Counted from the stretch's first letter, positions 28,388 to 37,079 are shown. The stretch: DNA of 43,433 bases from Deltaproteobacteria bacterium (GCA_019308685.1 JAFDHQ010000004.1:1-43433); one strand, 5' to 3'. Program-made: numbers and translations. The notes: generated by a model from the letters alone, not told the origin.

Positions 28388-30754
28388 TTATACAGACGGC
28401 AGGGTTGCGTCAATCTTTCTCAAAAGCCTGTCCGAAATGCTTTTATGAAGATTATTTACCCGTTTATCTTCCAAAGTTTCACTGGAAGATCTGTAGGTTA
28501 TTCTAAATGAGATACTTTTTCTCCCTGCAGGAATAGGATCACCTTCAAAAACATCAAACAGGTGTAAGTTTTCCACCAGCTCTTCATTTAAATCCATAAC
28601 GCTTTGCAGGATTTTATTTGCCTCAATATCCTTATCAACGATCAGAGTAATATCCCTTGATGTGGCCGGGAACTTTGGAATTGGCGAAACAGATTTAGTG
28701 TCCGGCGTGTGACTTATCAGTTTATCAAAATTAAATTCAAAAATAAAGGCCGTTTGTTTTAAATCATAATTCGTGAGCACTTTAGGATGTAATTCTCCGA
28801 CAAGTCCTATGGGTTCATCTTTTATAATAACCTGGGCCGTAAATCCGGGCTTTGTATAAAAACAGGATGCCGTCGGCATATGGGTAAAGTCTGAGTTAAC
28901 AATGCCCAGGTTTCCCAGAAGTTCTTCAACAACGCCTTTTATATCATAAAAATCACAATCGATTTCCTTGGAAAACCAAACCGCATCCTCTCTCTTTCCC
29001 GTCCAAAGACCTGCTATCATTTCAATTTCATCAGGCAGGCTGTCTTTTTGGCCGGTGTTAAAAAAGACGTTGCCAATCTCAAACAGCTTAAGATTTCTGT
29101 TTTGAACCGATATGTTGTATTTCATGGTTTCAAGAAGTCCGGGTATAAGAGACGTTCTCATTATCGACTGATCTTCAGACAGAGGATTTAAGACATTTAC
29201 AACCTGTCTTTTTTTATCATCCGGCTCAAGATTGAGGCGATCACATGATAGATGGTTGATAAAACTATAATTTATTGCTTCGTTAAATCCCAGCCCGGTC
29301 ATCAGGCATTTAATTCGATCCCTTGATTCGATCTTTTTTGATGGATGCCTGGCTTCAGCAGGTATCAGTGGAAAGGTTGTTTTGATGTTGTTGTAACCGA
29401 ATAGACGTGCAATTTCTTCTGTAATGTCTTCAAATCGGGTGATATCGACTCTACAGGATGGGGGAATAACCCGAAGTCTGTCATTATCAATCTTATGCAC
29501 TTGAAATTCAATCGATTTTAAATGATTTTCAATATCGTTTATACCCAGGTCAATACCCAGCCGGCGGTTTAGGGCCGTTCCGCTGATATCGATGACCCGG
29601 TCAGGTAAAGGGTTTGGATATTCATCAATTGTACCTTTAATAAGTTTACCGCCACCGATTTCAGCAATGAGCTGCGTGGCTCGATGTAATGCAGTAATGG
29701 TTCCTTTGGGATCGACGCCACGTTCGAAACGGTGTGAGGCATCCGTGTTTAACCCCGTTTTTTTTGAAGTCTTTCGGATGCATACCGGATCAAAATATGC
29801 ACTTTCAAGAAGAATTTTTGTTGTGGAATTTTCGATTTCGGAATTCAATCCGCCCATAACCCCCGCAAGGGCGACCGGTTTTTCACCGTCGCAAATCATA
29901 AGCATTTCCGGGTCAAGGCGGCGTTCTTTCCCGTCAAGAGTGACAAAGGATTCACCTTCCCCGGCTGTACGCACCACAATCCGGTGTTCAGCAAGGCGGT
30001 CAAAGTCAAAGGCATGAAGCGGTTGGCCGCTTTCCATCATTACAAAATTGGTTATATCGACAATATTGTTAATCGGTTTCAAACCCACTGAAACCAAGCG
30101 ATCCTGAAGCCAGAAAGGAGACCGACCAACAGTAATATCAAAAACAAGGCTGGCGGCATATCTTGGACAAAGTTCAGGATCCATTATGGTTATAGAGGTA
30201 TAGTCTGAAATGTCATCAAAGGATTCCGGCAGACAAATTTCAGGATAAGTTACCTTTTTTTTCTGAAATGCCGCAATTTCGCGAGCCGTTCCGATTATAC
30301 TTAGGCAATCCGGTCTGTTTGGAGTCAGATCAATTTCAAACACAGGGTCTGACAAACCAAGGGCCTTGTTCAGCGGGCAACCCACCGAATGGTTTGGGCC
30401 AAGCTCCATGATACCGTCACTATTGGCACCGAGCCCAAGTTCGATCTCGCTGCAGATCATGCCTTCTGAAGCCTCCCCCCGGATGATGCTTTTTTCAAGG
30501 ATCGTGCCTTTCGGAAAACAGGTGCCAGGCATGGCACAAGGTACAAGCATATCATATTTGACATTGGGAGCACCACAAACTACGGTGATGATGCGATCAC
30601 CGATATCAACTCTGCAAAGTTTCAACTTATCGGCATTCGGATGGGGATCTATCTTGACTAACCGGCCGATGACAACACGATTTAAATAATCATAACGGTC
30701 TGAAACCGCTTCAACTTCAAGACCGGCCATTAACCAGCTTAAACTGACCTTCAT
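28388..30754 (-). CDS. pheT: Phenylalanyl-tRNA synthetase beta subunit, N-terminal gap
   Basis: A 788-residue PheT, the non-catalytic subunit of the alpha2-beta2 enzyme charging tRNA-Phe; it also edits mischarged Tyr. The EMAP/OB domain (HPNADKLKLCRVDIGD, about 37-52), B3/B4 editing region, B5 domain and C-terminal anticodon-binding domain (KFPATSRDITLIVD) are present. At the start MKVSLSWL is joined directly to MAGLEVEAV. In the family these are separated by about 20-25 residues, so an in-frame deletion of the first helix is likely. It begins 1 bp after pheS. Confidence 0.95.
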   Translation of the reverse strand: MKVSLSWLMAGLEVEAVSDRYDYLNRVVIGRLVKIDPHPNADKLKLCRVDIGDRIITVVCGAPNVKYDMLVPCAMPGTCFPKGTILEKSIIRGEASEGMICSEIELGLGANSDGIMELGPNHSVGCPLNKALGLSDPVFEIDLTPNRPDCLSIIGTAREIAAFQKKKVTYPEICLPESFDDISDYTSITIMDPELCPRYAASLVFDITVGRSPFWLQDRLVSVGLKPINNIVDITNFVMMESGQPLHAFDFDRLAEHRIVVRTAGEGESFVTLDGKERRLDPEMLMICDGEKPVALAGVMGGLNSEIENSTTKILLESAYFDPVCIRKTSKKTGLNTDASHRFERGVDPKGTITALHRATQLIAEIGGGKLIKGTIDEYPNPLPDRVIDISGTALNRRLGIDLGINDIENHLKSIEFQVHKIDNDRLRVIPPSCRVDITRFEDITEEIARLFGYNNIKTTFPLIPAEARHPSKKIESRDRIKCLMTGLGFNEAINYSFINHLSCDRLNLEPDDKKRQVVNVLNPLSEDQSIMRTSLIPGLLETMKYNISVQNRNLKLFEIGNVFFNTGQKDSLPDEIEMIAGLWTGKREDAVWFSKEIDCDFYDIKGVVEELLGNLGIVNSDFTHMPTASCFYTKPGFTAQVIIKDEPIGLVGELHPKVLTNYDLKQTAFIFEFNFDKLISHTPDTKSVSPIPKFPATSRDITLIVDKDIEANKILQSVMDLNEELVENLHLFDVFEGDPIPAGRKSISFRITYRSSSETLEDKRVNNLHKSISDRLLRKIDATLPSV

Positions 30755-30755
30755 G

Positions 30756-31763
30756 TTAAAACTGCCTTAAAAATCTTAGATCATTTTCAAAATACTTACG
30801 AATGTCATCAATTCCGTATTTCAGCATGGCAATCCGTTCCACGCCCATGCCGAAAGCAAAACCGGTATAACAGGTTGTATCGTATCCAACGTTTTCAAAA
30901 ACAGCGGGATGAACCATGCCGGCGCCGATAACTTCAAGCCATCCGGTATGTGAGCATACTCTGCATCCATCCCCTTTACAGATAACACATCTTATATCAA
31001 CTTCAGCACTCGGTTCTGTGAAAGGAAAAAAACTGGGCCGGAATCTGAGACTGGTTTCCGGGTCGAATATCTGGTGAACAAATGTGGTCAAGACGCCCTT
31101 AAGGTCACCGAATGAAACATTTTCATCGACCAGAAGCCCTTCAATCTGGTGAAACATGGGAGTGTGCGTCAAATCGGAGTCACAGCGGTATACCTTGCCG
31201 GGTGCAATAATTCTTACCGGAGGTTTCTGCTTTTCCATTATCCGGGGCTGAGTAGGAGACGTATGCGTACGAAGGACAATGTTGTTGGATATATAAAATG
31301 TGTCCTGCATATCTCTCGCAGGATGATTTTTAGGGATATTAAGGGCTTCAAAATTATAATAATCTGTTTCAACCTCAGGTCCTTCTACAACATCAAATCC
31401 CAGTCGTACAAAAATATCGCATATTTGTTGGGTAATCTGGGTAATGGGATGCAACGATCCTCGCGGGATGACTCTTCCGGGCAGCGAAACATCAATTCGG
31501 TTGTCTGTATCATAAGAAGGAGTTTCAAGTTGCTTTATGGCCTTTTTAAATAATTCACCAAGGTTTTTTTTTGTTTGGTTTGCCTTTTTTCCTGCTTCGG
31601 GTCTGATTTCCCTTGGCAGGTTTGAAATATTCCTCAAATATTGAGTCACCATACCCTTTCGACCCAAATACCTGACCGAAATGGCTTTGATGCTTTCACG
31701 ATCAGAAGCAGCTTCAAGTTCCTTCAGAGCCTCTTTTTTAATCTGTTCTAAAGTTTTTTCCAA
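30756..31763 (-). CDS. pheS: Phenylalanyl-tRNA synthetase alpha subunit (TTG start)
   Basis: A 335-residue catalytic subunit. The N-terminal coiled coil (about 1-85) is followed by class II motifs: motif 2 region VRIIAPGKVYRCDSDLTHTP, then FFPFTEPSAEVDI, GWLEVIGAGMVHP and motif 3 GFAFGMGVERIAMLKYGI. A CxxC..CxxC-like CVICKGDGCRVC segment occurs before motif 3. The frame opens at TTG 31763; no ATG nearby suits the N-terminus, and the ribosome site is weak. Confidence 0.97.
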   Translation of the reverse strand: MEKTLEQIKKEALKELEAASDRESIKAISVRYLGRKGMVTQYLRNISNLPREIRPEAGKKANQTKKNLGELFKKAIKQLETPSYDTDNRIDVSLPGRVIPRGSLHPITQITQQICDIFVRLGFDVVEGPEVETDYYNFEALNIPKNHPARDMQDTFYISNNIVLRTHTSPTQPRIMEKQKPPVRIIAPGKVYRCDSDLTHTPMFHQIEGLLVDENVSFGDLKGVLTTFVHQIFDPETSLRFRPSFFPFTEPSAEVDIRCVICKGDGCRVCSHTGWLEVIGAGMVHPAVFENVGYDTTCYTGFAFGMGVERIAMLKYGIDDIRKYFENDLRFLRQF

Positions 31764-31905
31764 TTTTTCGATCTATCTATAACCAAAAGTTAGGTTGCTT
31801 GGCTCATCCCGCCATATAACAGAGGAACGTATCATTAGAATTAAAAAAAATTTTGTTCCAAAATATACGAATATTTTTTTGTTGTAAAATTCCCCAAACC
31901 TTGGG

Positions 31906-32256
31906 TTAGAGCTGTTCTGATGCTAAATTTGCAATTTGAGCAAATCCCGATGGATCAGATATTGCTAATTCAGCGAGAACTTTTCGGTCCAAATGAACAC
32001 CGGCAAGTTTTAATCCGTGTATGAATTTACTATAAGATAGATTATTCATTCGTGCCGCTGCATTAATTCTTGTGATCCATAGTTTTCGGAAATCACGCTT
32101 GCGTGCCTTACGATCCCGATAAGCATACATAAGCGCCTTATCTACAGCATCGGCTGCGGTGCGAAACAATTTGCTACGGCCGCCGCGATGTCCTTTAGCC
32201 AATTTCAAAATTTTTTTTCGACGTCTTTTTGCTTTAAAACCTCTTTTGACTCGCAT
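31906..32256 (-). CDS. rplT: 50S ribosomal protein L20
   Basis: A 116-residue L20 binding 23S rRNA early in 50S assembly. The start ATG at 32256 ([16 protein letters not shown]) is preferred to an upstream ATG at 32301 because it has TAGGAGAAG at good spacing and the canonical N-terminus. Later segments [30 protein letters not shown] and [12 protein letters not shown] are typical. It is separated from rpmI by 273 bp, filled mostly by an inverted-repeat element, whereas these genes are usually tens of bp apart. Confidence 0.98.
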   Translation of the reverse strand: MRVKRGFKAKRRRKKILKLAKGHRGGRSKLFRTAADAVDKALMYAYRDRKARKRDFRKLWITRINAAARMNNLSYSKFIHGLKLAGVHLDRKVLAELAISDPSGFAQIANLASEQL

Positions 32257-32301
32257 AAATCTTCTCCTAAATATTCTGATTCGTAATGTTATCGGGCACA
32301 A

Positions 32302-32521
32302 AATCAGTTTCCCATGCAGAAATTAGCAATTTTTCGCAAGGTCAAGGAAATTAAGGAACACCGCGTCTCGCCCCGAGGCGGAAACAAGTAATTCCACAGA
32401 TTGACCCCAGAGAAACAGGCTCTGCCCCAGTCGAATCGGCTGTGCATCCAACCGGATAAACATTTCACGGGGCAAGCGCAGAGATTGCGGAAAATGGCAA
32501 TTTCCGGATGGAAACTAATTA
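32302..32521. repeat. About 220-bp inverted-repeat element between rpmI and rplT
   Basis: The left end AGTTTCCCATGCAGAAATTA followed by GCAATTTTTCGCAA matches the reverse complement of the right end (TTGCGGAAAATGGCAATTT followed by CCGGATGGAAACT) over about 38 bp with a few mismatches. The interior is GC-richer than its surroundings (GCGTCTCGCCCCGAGGCGG), with no ORF of note. It has MITE-like structure and splits the usual L35-L20 gene pair. Confidence 0.75.
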
Positions 32522-32529
32522 CAAATCCA

Positions 32530-32727
32530 CTATCCATTGGGAAGAAGCAGTTTAACCATCTTTTTATCGGATTTTTTGATGATTTGACTCTGCCTTAACG
32601 CACGTTTTCGTTTCGTGGTTTTTTTTGTTAAAATATGATTTGCATGTGATTTTGCAAAGACGAATTTGCCTGTACCTGTTTTTTTAAAACGCTTTGCAGC
32701 AGCTTTGTTAGTTTTTATTTTTGGCAT
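32530..32727 (-). CDS. rpmI: 50S ribosomal protein L35
   Basis: A 65-residue basic L35: [39 protein letters not shown] and [10 protein letters not shown] are all canonical. The ribosome site is CGGAGAAG. Its 3' end is 8 bp from the element that separates it from rplT. A 10-bp-stem hairpin lies 24 nt upstream. Confidence 0.97.
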   Translation of the reverse strand: MPKIKTNKAAAKRFKKTGTGKFVFAKSHANHILTKKTTKRKRALRQSQIIKKSDKKMVKLLLPNG

Positions 32728-32750
32728 TATATCTTCTCCGTATCAAACAT

Positions 32751-32791
32751 AGATGGCGTGAACCACAGAAATATGCAAGCCCACGCCATCT
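32751..32791 (-). promoter_or_regulatory. Hairpin in the rpmI leader, possible autoregulatory site
   Basis: AGATGGCGTG and CACGCCATCT form a perfect 10-bp stem around a 21-nt loop, 24 nt before the rpmI ATG and just upstream of its ribosome site. No T tract follows, so it is not a classic terminator. In other bacteria L20 represses rpmI-rplT through leader RNA structures; whether this hairpin does so is inference. Confidence 0.45.
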
Positions 32792-32889
32792 TTATGAAAA
32801 AATAAGTAAAAATACTTTTTTTATTTCTCAATAAATTAAGTGGGTTCAAATCCTCCTTGTTATTGAGAACTTATCATCTATCCAATTAT

Positions 32890-33038
32890 GACGGTCTCTT
32901 AAAAAGTCCAACTTCTGCGTTGTGCTGCATTTCGCAATCATTCAACGTACGATAAGAACGCCTCATGATTACAAAATTTGCACGCCTTGAATCTGAACTT
33001 TTTATGAAACCGTCTAAATCGGACTTGTTACGAATTCA
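32890..33038. repeat. Nested inverted-repeat element, copy between infC and rpmI
   Basis: Reverse orientation relative to the copy at 19763. The core 32890-33014 begins GACGGTCTCTTAAAAAGTCC and ends ATGAAACCGTC, with the shared interior (GATTACAAAATTTGCACGCC). The outer end continues TAAATCGGACTTGTTACGAA then TTCATCAATA. Together with the rpmI hairpin it occupies most of the 331 bp between infC and rpmI. Confidence 0.9.
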
Positions 33039-33058
33039 TCAATAAGTTTTGAACACAA

Positions 33059-33610
33059 TTATTTTGTCGATGGTTTTGGCGATAGGACCATAATCATTGT
33101 GCGACCTTCAAATTTAGGCCGCTGTTCAACCAATGCAATTTCTTCCGTTTCCTGAACAACCCTTTCGAGCAAATCTCGACCCAGCTGAGAAAGCGTAATC
33201 TCACGTCCTCTGAAAATGACGGTTACCTTGACTTTGTCCTTTCTTTCAATGAACTTTTTGATATGACTGATTTTGGTCTTAAGATCATGTTCACCGGTCT
33301 TTGGGCGTAATTTTATTTCCTTAAGCTGAAAAGTCGCCTGCTTCTTTTTTGCTTCCTGTTTCTTTTTGGTCAATTCATATTTATATCGCCCGTAATCCAT
33401 TATTTTGCAGACAGGAGGATTAGCGTTGGGAGATATTTCCACCAAGTCAAGACCAAAATCATTCGCAACAGCGATTGCCTTATAAGTGGGAATAATGCCG
33501 ATCTGATTGCCGTCAGGATCTATTACCCGGACCTCTTTTGCTCTAATATTTCTATTAATATTGATTCTACTTGATCTGTTTGCCCTATTTGTACGTCTTG
33601 GTATAGCTAT
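33059..33610 (-). CDS. infC: Translation initiation factor IF-3 (probable ATA start)
   Basis: A 183-residue IF-3, which prevents subunit joining and proofreads the initiation codon. N-terminal domain RAKEVRVIDPDGNQIGI and NPPVCKIMDYGRYKYE; C-terminal domain KEIKLRPKTGEHDLKTK and KVKVTVIFRGREI. The best start is ATA at 33610-33608 (product AIPRRTNRANRSSR...), 5 nt after a perfect AGGAGGTG. In-frame ATGs at 33670 and 33655 would add 15-20 residues that translate the ribosome site itself and do not look like IF-3. IF-3 genes are known to use rare starts for autoregulation (AUU in E. coli). Confidence 0.95.
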   Translation of the reverse strand: MAIPRRTNRANRSSRININRNIRAKEVRVIDPDGNQIGIIPTYKAIAVANDFGLDLVEISPNANPPVCKIMDYGRYKYELTKKKQEAKKKQATFQLKEIKLRPKTGEHDLKTKISHIKKFIERKDKVKVTVIFRGREITLSQLGRDLLERVVQETEEIALVEQRPKFEGRTMIMVLSPKPSTK

Positions 33611-33615
33611 ACTTT

Positions 33616-33623
33616 CACCTCCT
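33616..33623 (-). promoter_or_regulatory. Strong ribosome binding site deciding the infC start
   Basis: AGGAGGTG on the minus strand matches the anti-Shine-Dalgarno over 8 bases and lies 5 nt before the ATA codon. No ATG or other usual start codon lies at a suitable distance, so this site is the main evidence for the non-canonical start. Confidence 0.8.
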
Positions 33624-33726
33624 GAGCCATAAATTATTGCCAATACTTCCAACATGGAATTGCACGTCAAACATCTTTAGTGCATATTCCATATGGTGAG
33701 ACATCAACCTAAATTGAATTCTGAAA

Positions 33727-33755
33727 TATATAATAACATTAATAAATGCAAGCAA
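33727..33755 (-). promoter_or_regulatory. Putative sigma-70 promoter of infC
   Basis: TTGCTT, 17-nt spacer, TATATA, about 117 nt upstream of the infC start. The -35 lies within a short direct repeat (TTGCTTGCAT twice). The remaining part of the 326-bp gap between infC and the deaminase gene shows nothing clear. Confidence 0.4.
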
Positions 33756-33936
33756 AAAATGCAAGCAAATAAATATAGTTATTAAATCGAGACCCCACGT
33801 TAAATAACCTCCGGCAGCCGATTTAAAAACAAATTACCACCTGAATGTCGTTTAAAGACTCTTATCAATTTTCATGCAAGATTCAACCACCAAGTTGTTT
33901 ACGATACATCAAGTTTTTAGAATTTCCAAAATGGTT

Positions 33937-34437
33937 TTACTGGCTGAGAGTATATCCGGAAAGCAGACTTCCACGCCAGTAAGAATTTTTCGGATTTTTA
34001 AAAAAAACCTTGAAAAGTTCCAGGCTCTCTTGGCGCAGGACGTTCGGCACAATTGAAATTCGACAATCTTTATAAAGCGGAGTCAGTTTTGTCAAATCAC
34101 AGTTTGTACCTCCTCCCATTATGTCTTCATAGGCATAAACGATTTCACTGATACCGCTCAGAATCATTGCGCCCAGACACATCATACAGGGTTCTAAAGT
34201 TGTAAAAAGGACGACTCTATTTTTGTCAATATTTACTTTCAAATCGATCAGTTGCTTTAATGCTATGATTTCGGCATGGTCAATTTCATTTGGGAAATCC
34301 CCTGATGTGCCTTTTCTGGAACCTGTTGCCAATATCGTGTCCTGATATACAATGACACAACCCACCGGAAATTCCCTCGCATACAGAGCTTTTTTTGCCT
34401 GTTCCAATGCCTTACCCATGAAGTATTTATATTCCAT
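33937..34437 (-). CDS. Nucleoside deaminase (CMP/dCMP deaminase fold)
   Basis: A 166-residue zinc-dependent deaminase. The active site is visible: His54-Ala-Glu56 (HAEIIAL) and PCMMC with Cys84 and Cys87, giving the zinc ligands and proton shuttle. It resembles TadA/guanine-deaminase relatives, but the segment after the zinc site (EDIMGGGTNCDLTKLTPLY) differs from canonical TadA, so tRNA adenosine deamination is not assured. It is co-directional with the HsdR-N-like gene 67 bp upstream. Confidence 0.88.
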   Translation of the reverse strand: MEYKYFMGKALEQAKKALYAREFPVGCVIVYQDTILATGSRKGTSGDFPNEIDHAEIIALKQLIDLKVNIDKNRVVLFTTLEPCMMCLGAMILSGISEIVYAYEDIMGGGTNCDLTKLTPLYKDCRISIVPNVLRQESLELFKVFFKNPKNSYWRGSLLSGYTLSQ

Positions 34438-34504
34438 GTTGTTTCTGTGAATTTTTTGGTTCTTTGGTTCTAATGTAGAAAGATTATCCCTCTAACGGGG
34501 GTTT

Positions 34505-35065
34505 TTACAATCTGCATGTGCCGTCATCGCACATACAGCTTCCATCGACCTCAAAAGCATAAACAATCTTAGATTCCATCTCAGACTGTTTGGCTGAGAT
34601 AGGATCAAAATGTATATTGGTTACCTGTTCAATGAGTTCGGCTTTGGCAGGTATAGACTCAAGGCCAATTGAAATTACCTTACCGGTCGCTCCCTCGAGA
34701 ATGTCTGCATCTTCACCGTTTGTGACAACAACCACCGGTACCTGATAAGGCGCCACAAGTCTCGAAGCAGCCAGCGCGGGTCGATGCCGGGTGACCAGTG
34801 AACCGGGACCATATTTTATAATAATACAGATTTTACCTGCAAGTTTAATGGTATAATCAACTGTTATAACAGCTTTTTTATCTGCAACGGTTATAAGAAG
34901 TCCGCGGCCGGGTTCGATCTCCTTTTTAAGGTATCCTTTATGTTCCACAAGAATACGCGCCAGTTTCTGTCTGTATCTTTCATCATGAGTGTCCTGAATT
35001 GTTTCACCCGTTATAAAATCAACCAGTTCACCGAGTATGAGATGATGCCCTTGTGTATCTTTCAA
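34505..35065 (-). CDS. Stand-alone HsdR N-terminal-domain protein
   Basis: A 186-residue protein resembling the nuclease-fold N-terminal domain of type I restriction HsdR subunits (HSDR_N_2-like): ERYRQKLARILVEHKGYLKK, VDYTIKLAGKICIIIKYGPG and LAASRLVAPYQVPVVVVTNG. No helicase or other restriction gene is near. The usual PD-(D/E)xK core would read E-x-K after the hydrophobic strand; here the strand CIII is followed by KYGPG, so the acidic residue is missing and nuclease activity is doubtful. The C-terminus has three Cys (CMCDDGTC). Function unknown. The next 294 bp up to dgt hold nothing I can identify. Confidence 0.75.
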   Translation of the reverse strand: MKDTQGHHLILGELVDFITGETIQDTHDERYRQKLARILVEHKGYLKKEIEPGRGLLITVADKKAVITVDYTIKLAGKICIIIKYGPGSLVTRHRPALAASRLVAPYQVPVVVVTNGEDADILEGATGKVISIGLESIPAKAELIEQVTNIHFDPISAKQSEMESKIVYAFEVDGSCMCDDGTCRL

Positions 35066-35359
35066 TGTTCTTAAACCTCCCTAATCTGGATAAATTGGCT
35101 GGCAAGCTTGCAACGTTAAGCGGGGCTAAGTCACTAATTGCTGTGTTGGCCCGACTCCATAATTTATTGAAAAGTTACTTTGCGAGTCCATATTTATTGA
35201 ATTTTGAACTTTGTTGTATTGAGTGTTTGTGTATTGATTTTTATCCAGACAACACATAAATTCAATTGGTAATAACAAAATCATAAAACAAGATTTTCAG
35301 GATGTAAAGTTTCAAATATTCCTTTACAATTCATTATTCCTGTGAATAACTGTCATCAT

Positions 35360-36415
35360 ATGAATATCCGTGAAGAATTTGAAAAACGTGAAAAAGACTT
35401 TATATCTCCGTTCGGATGTCTAAGCGCCGAATCCCGGGGCCGAATGAAAAAGGAACCCCTCTGTCCCATCCGAACCGCTTTTCAGGTGGACAGGGACCGA
35501 ATTGTATATTCCAATGCCTTCAGACGGTTAAAATATAAAACTCAAGTTTTTTTAGCTCCTTTGGGCGACGAGTACCGAACCCGGATGACTCATACCCTTG
35601 AAGTGTCTGAAATCGCAAGAACAATAGCACGCGCTATGCGTCTTAACGAAGATTTGACCGAAGCCATCGCCTTAGGTCATGATTTGGGACATACCCCGTT
35701 TGGTCATGGCGGTGAGACCATACTGAAAGAAATATATTCGCCGGATTTTACACATAAAGAACAGAGCCTGCGTGTTGTTGATGTATTGGAGAATAACGGT
35801 CAGGGGCTAAATCTCACACATGAGGTCCGAGACGGAATTTTGAAGCATTCCAAGGGGTATGGAAAAATTATTCCAGATGATCCCAATGAACGGGCCTTTA
35901 CAATTGAGGGAAATGTCGTCCGTATTGCCGACATTATGGCATATCTTAATCATGATTTGGATGATGCCATCCGAAGTGGTGTTATCAGCCGAAGTCAAGT
36001 TCCTGATTCCTGTGTGAAGATTCTTGGACGCACGCATTCCGAACGCGCAAACAGCATGATAAAGGATCTTGTATTTTCAACTCATGTCCGCAAGGGTAAA
36101 TTATGTCTTGAAATGAGCAATGAGGTTTATTCTTCCATGACCGAACTCAGAGAATTTCTTTATGAAAAGGTGTATCGTTCACCTCAGGTCCATGGGGAAT
36201 TTGTCAAGGCCAAAAAGATTCTGTCCGAACTTTACACATGCTGTCTGGAAAACGAAAAGATGTTTAAAAGAGAACTTAAAGCCATGAATATGGAAGCGTG
36301 CAATTATAATAAACAGCCTTCTGAGAGGATTGTTTGTGATTTCATCGCAAGCATGACAGACCGATATGCTTTAGATCTTTACGAAAAAATCTTTTTCCCA
36401 TCGCCTCAATTTTAG
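35360..36415 (+). CDS. dgt: dGTP triphosphohydrolase-like HD protein
   Basis: A 351-residue HD-domain dNTP triphosphohydrolase, expected to split dNTPs into deoxynucleoside and triphosphate. Typical segments: DFISPFGCLSAESRGR, QVDRDRIVYSNAFRRLKYKT, TRMTHTLEVSEIART, the HD pair in LGHDLGHTPFGHGGE and the distal metal Asp in RIADIMAYLNHDLDD. The ATG at 35360 fits the family start; a GTG at 35342 would add six residues. Neither has a clear ribosome site. First gene of a plus-strand series. Confidence 0.93.
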   Translation: MNIREEFEKREKDFISPFGCLSAESRGRMKKEPLCPIRTAFQVDRDRIVYSNAFRRLKYKTQVFLAPLGDEYRTRMTHTLEVSEIARTIARAMRLNEDLTEAIALGHDLGHTPFGHGGETILKEIYSPDFTHKEQSLRVVDVLENNGQGLNLTHEVRDGILKHSKGYGKIIPDDPNERAFTIEGNVVRIADIMAYLNHDLDDAIRSGVISRSQVPDSCVKILGRTHSERANSMIKDLVFSTHVRKGKLCLEMSNEVYSSMTELREFLYEKVYRSPQVHGEFVKAKKILSELYTCCLENEKMFKRELKAMNMEACNYNKQPSERIVCDFIASMTDRYALDLYEKIFFPSPQF

Positions 36416-36480
36416 TCCTAACAATTTTTATGCTCAATCTCTCGTGATACAACTATGAAGCCACTATCAGGTATACGGAA

Positions 36481-37065
36481 ATGCTACCCGTAATCGATCG
36501 TAAAATCTTTGGACCTTTTTTAGAACGATTAAAAGTAATTTACTCGACTATGGATAAAAAATATCAGGAAGCCGCTGATTATTATAGTTTTCATTGTTCG
36601 GGCTGTGACGACAATTGCTGTTTTACCCGCTTTTATCATTATACCCTTTTGGAATATTTCTATATCATGGAAGGGTACAACACCCTTGCTGATGAAACGC
36701 AGGTCGAGGTGAAGCAAAGAGCTTTGGAATTGTGCCGGAAAACCCGTGAAGCTGATAAAAAAGGGTGCCCGGTCAGATTAATGTGCCCGCTTAATTGGAG
36801 CAGTTTATGTCTGATTTATACCTACCGACCCATGATATGCAGATTGCACGGCATTCCCCATATACTTCAGCGGCCGGGTCAGGGGGTTATGTATGCGCCG
36901 GGCTGCGAGGTTTTTAAAAAACAGTGTCGAAAAAAAGAGCCTTTCAAGTTTGATCGGACACCTTTTTACATGGAAATGGCCGAACTGGAAAAGGAACTGA
37001 AGCAGGCGGTCGGTATGACACAAAAGATTAAAATGACTGTGGCGCAAATGTTAATAACCTTTTAA
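36481..37065 (+). CDS. YkgJ-like Cys-cluster protein (1)
   Basis: A 194-residue protein with the CSGCDDNCC cluster (about residues 39-47) followed by CPVRLMCPL, SSLCLIYTYRPMICRLHGIP and an APGCEVF segment. This spacing is that of the YkgJ/UPF0153 family, proposed to bind zinc or an iron-sulfur cluster; function is not established. The C-terminus is helical. It is followed by a repeat element (37080-37202) and a second, distant member of the same family. Confidence 0.8.
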   Translation: MLPVIDRKIFGPFLERLKVIYSTMDKKYQEAADYYSFHCSGCDDNCCFTRFYHYTLLEYFYIMEGYNTLADETQVEVKQRALELCRKTREADKKGCPVRLMCPLNWSSLCLIYTYRPMICRLHGIPHILQRPGQGVMYAPGCEVFKKQCRKKEPFKFDRTPFYMEMAELEKELKQAVGMTQKIKMTVAQMLITF

Positions 37066-37079
37066 TGTCTCTAAATTTA

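Noticed and set aside
32257-32301. Longer rplT start
   Set aside because: The canonical [12 protein letters not shown] start at 32256 has its own GGAGA site; the extension is unsupported.
33611-33670. Longer infC starting at ATG 33670 or 33655
   Set aside because: The extra residues translate the AGGAGGTG site and do not resemble IF-3; neither ATG has a ribosome site.
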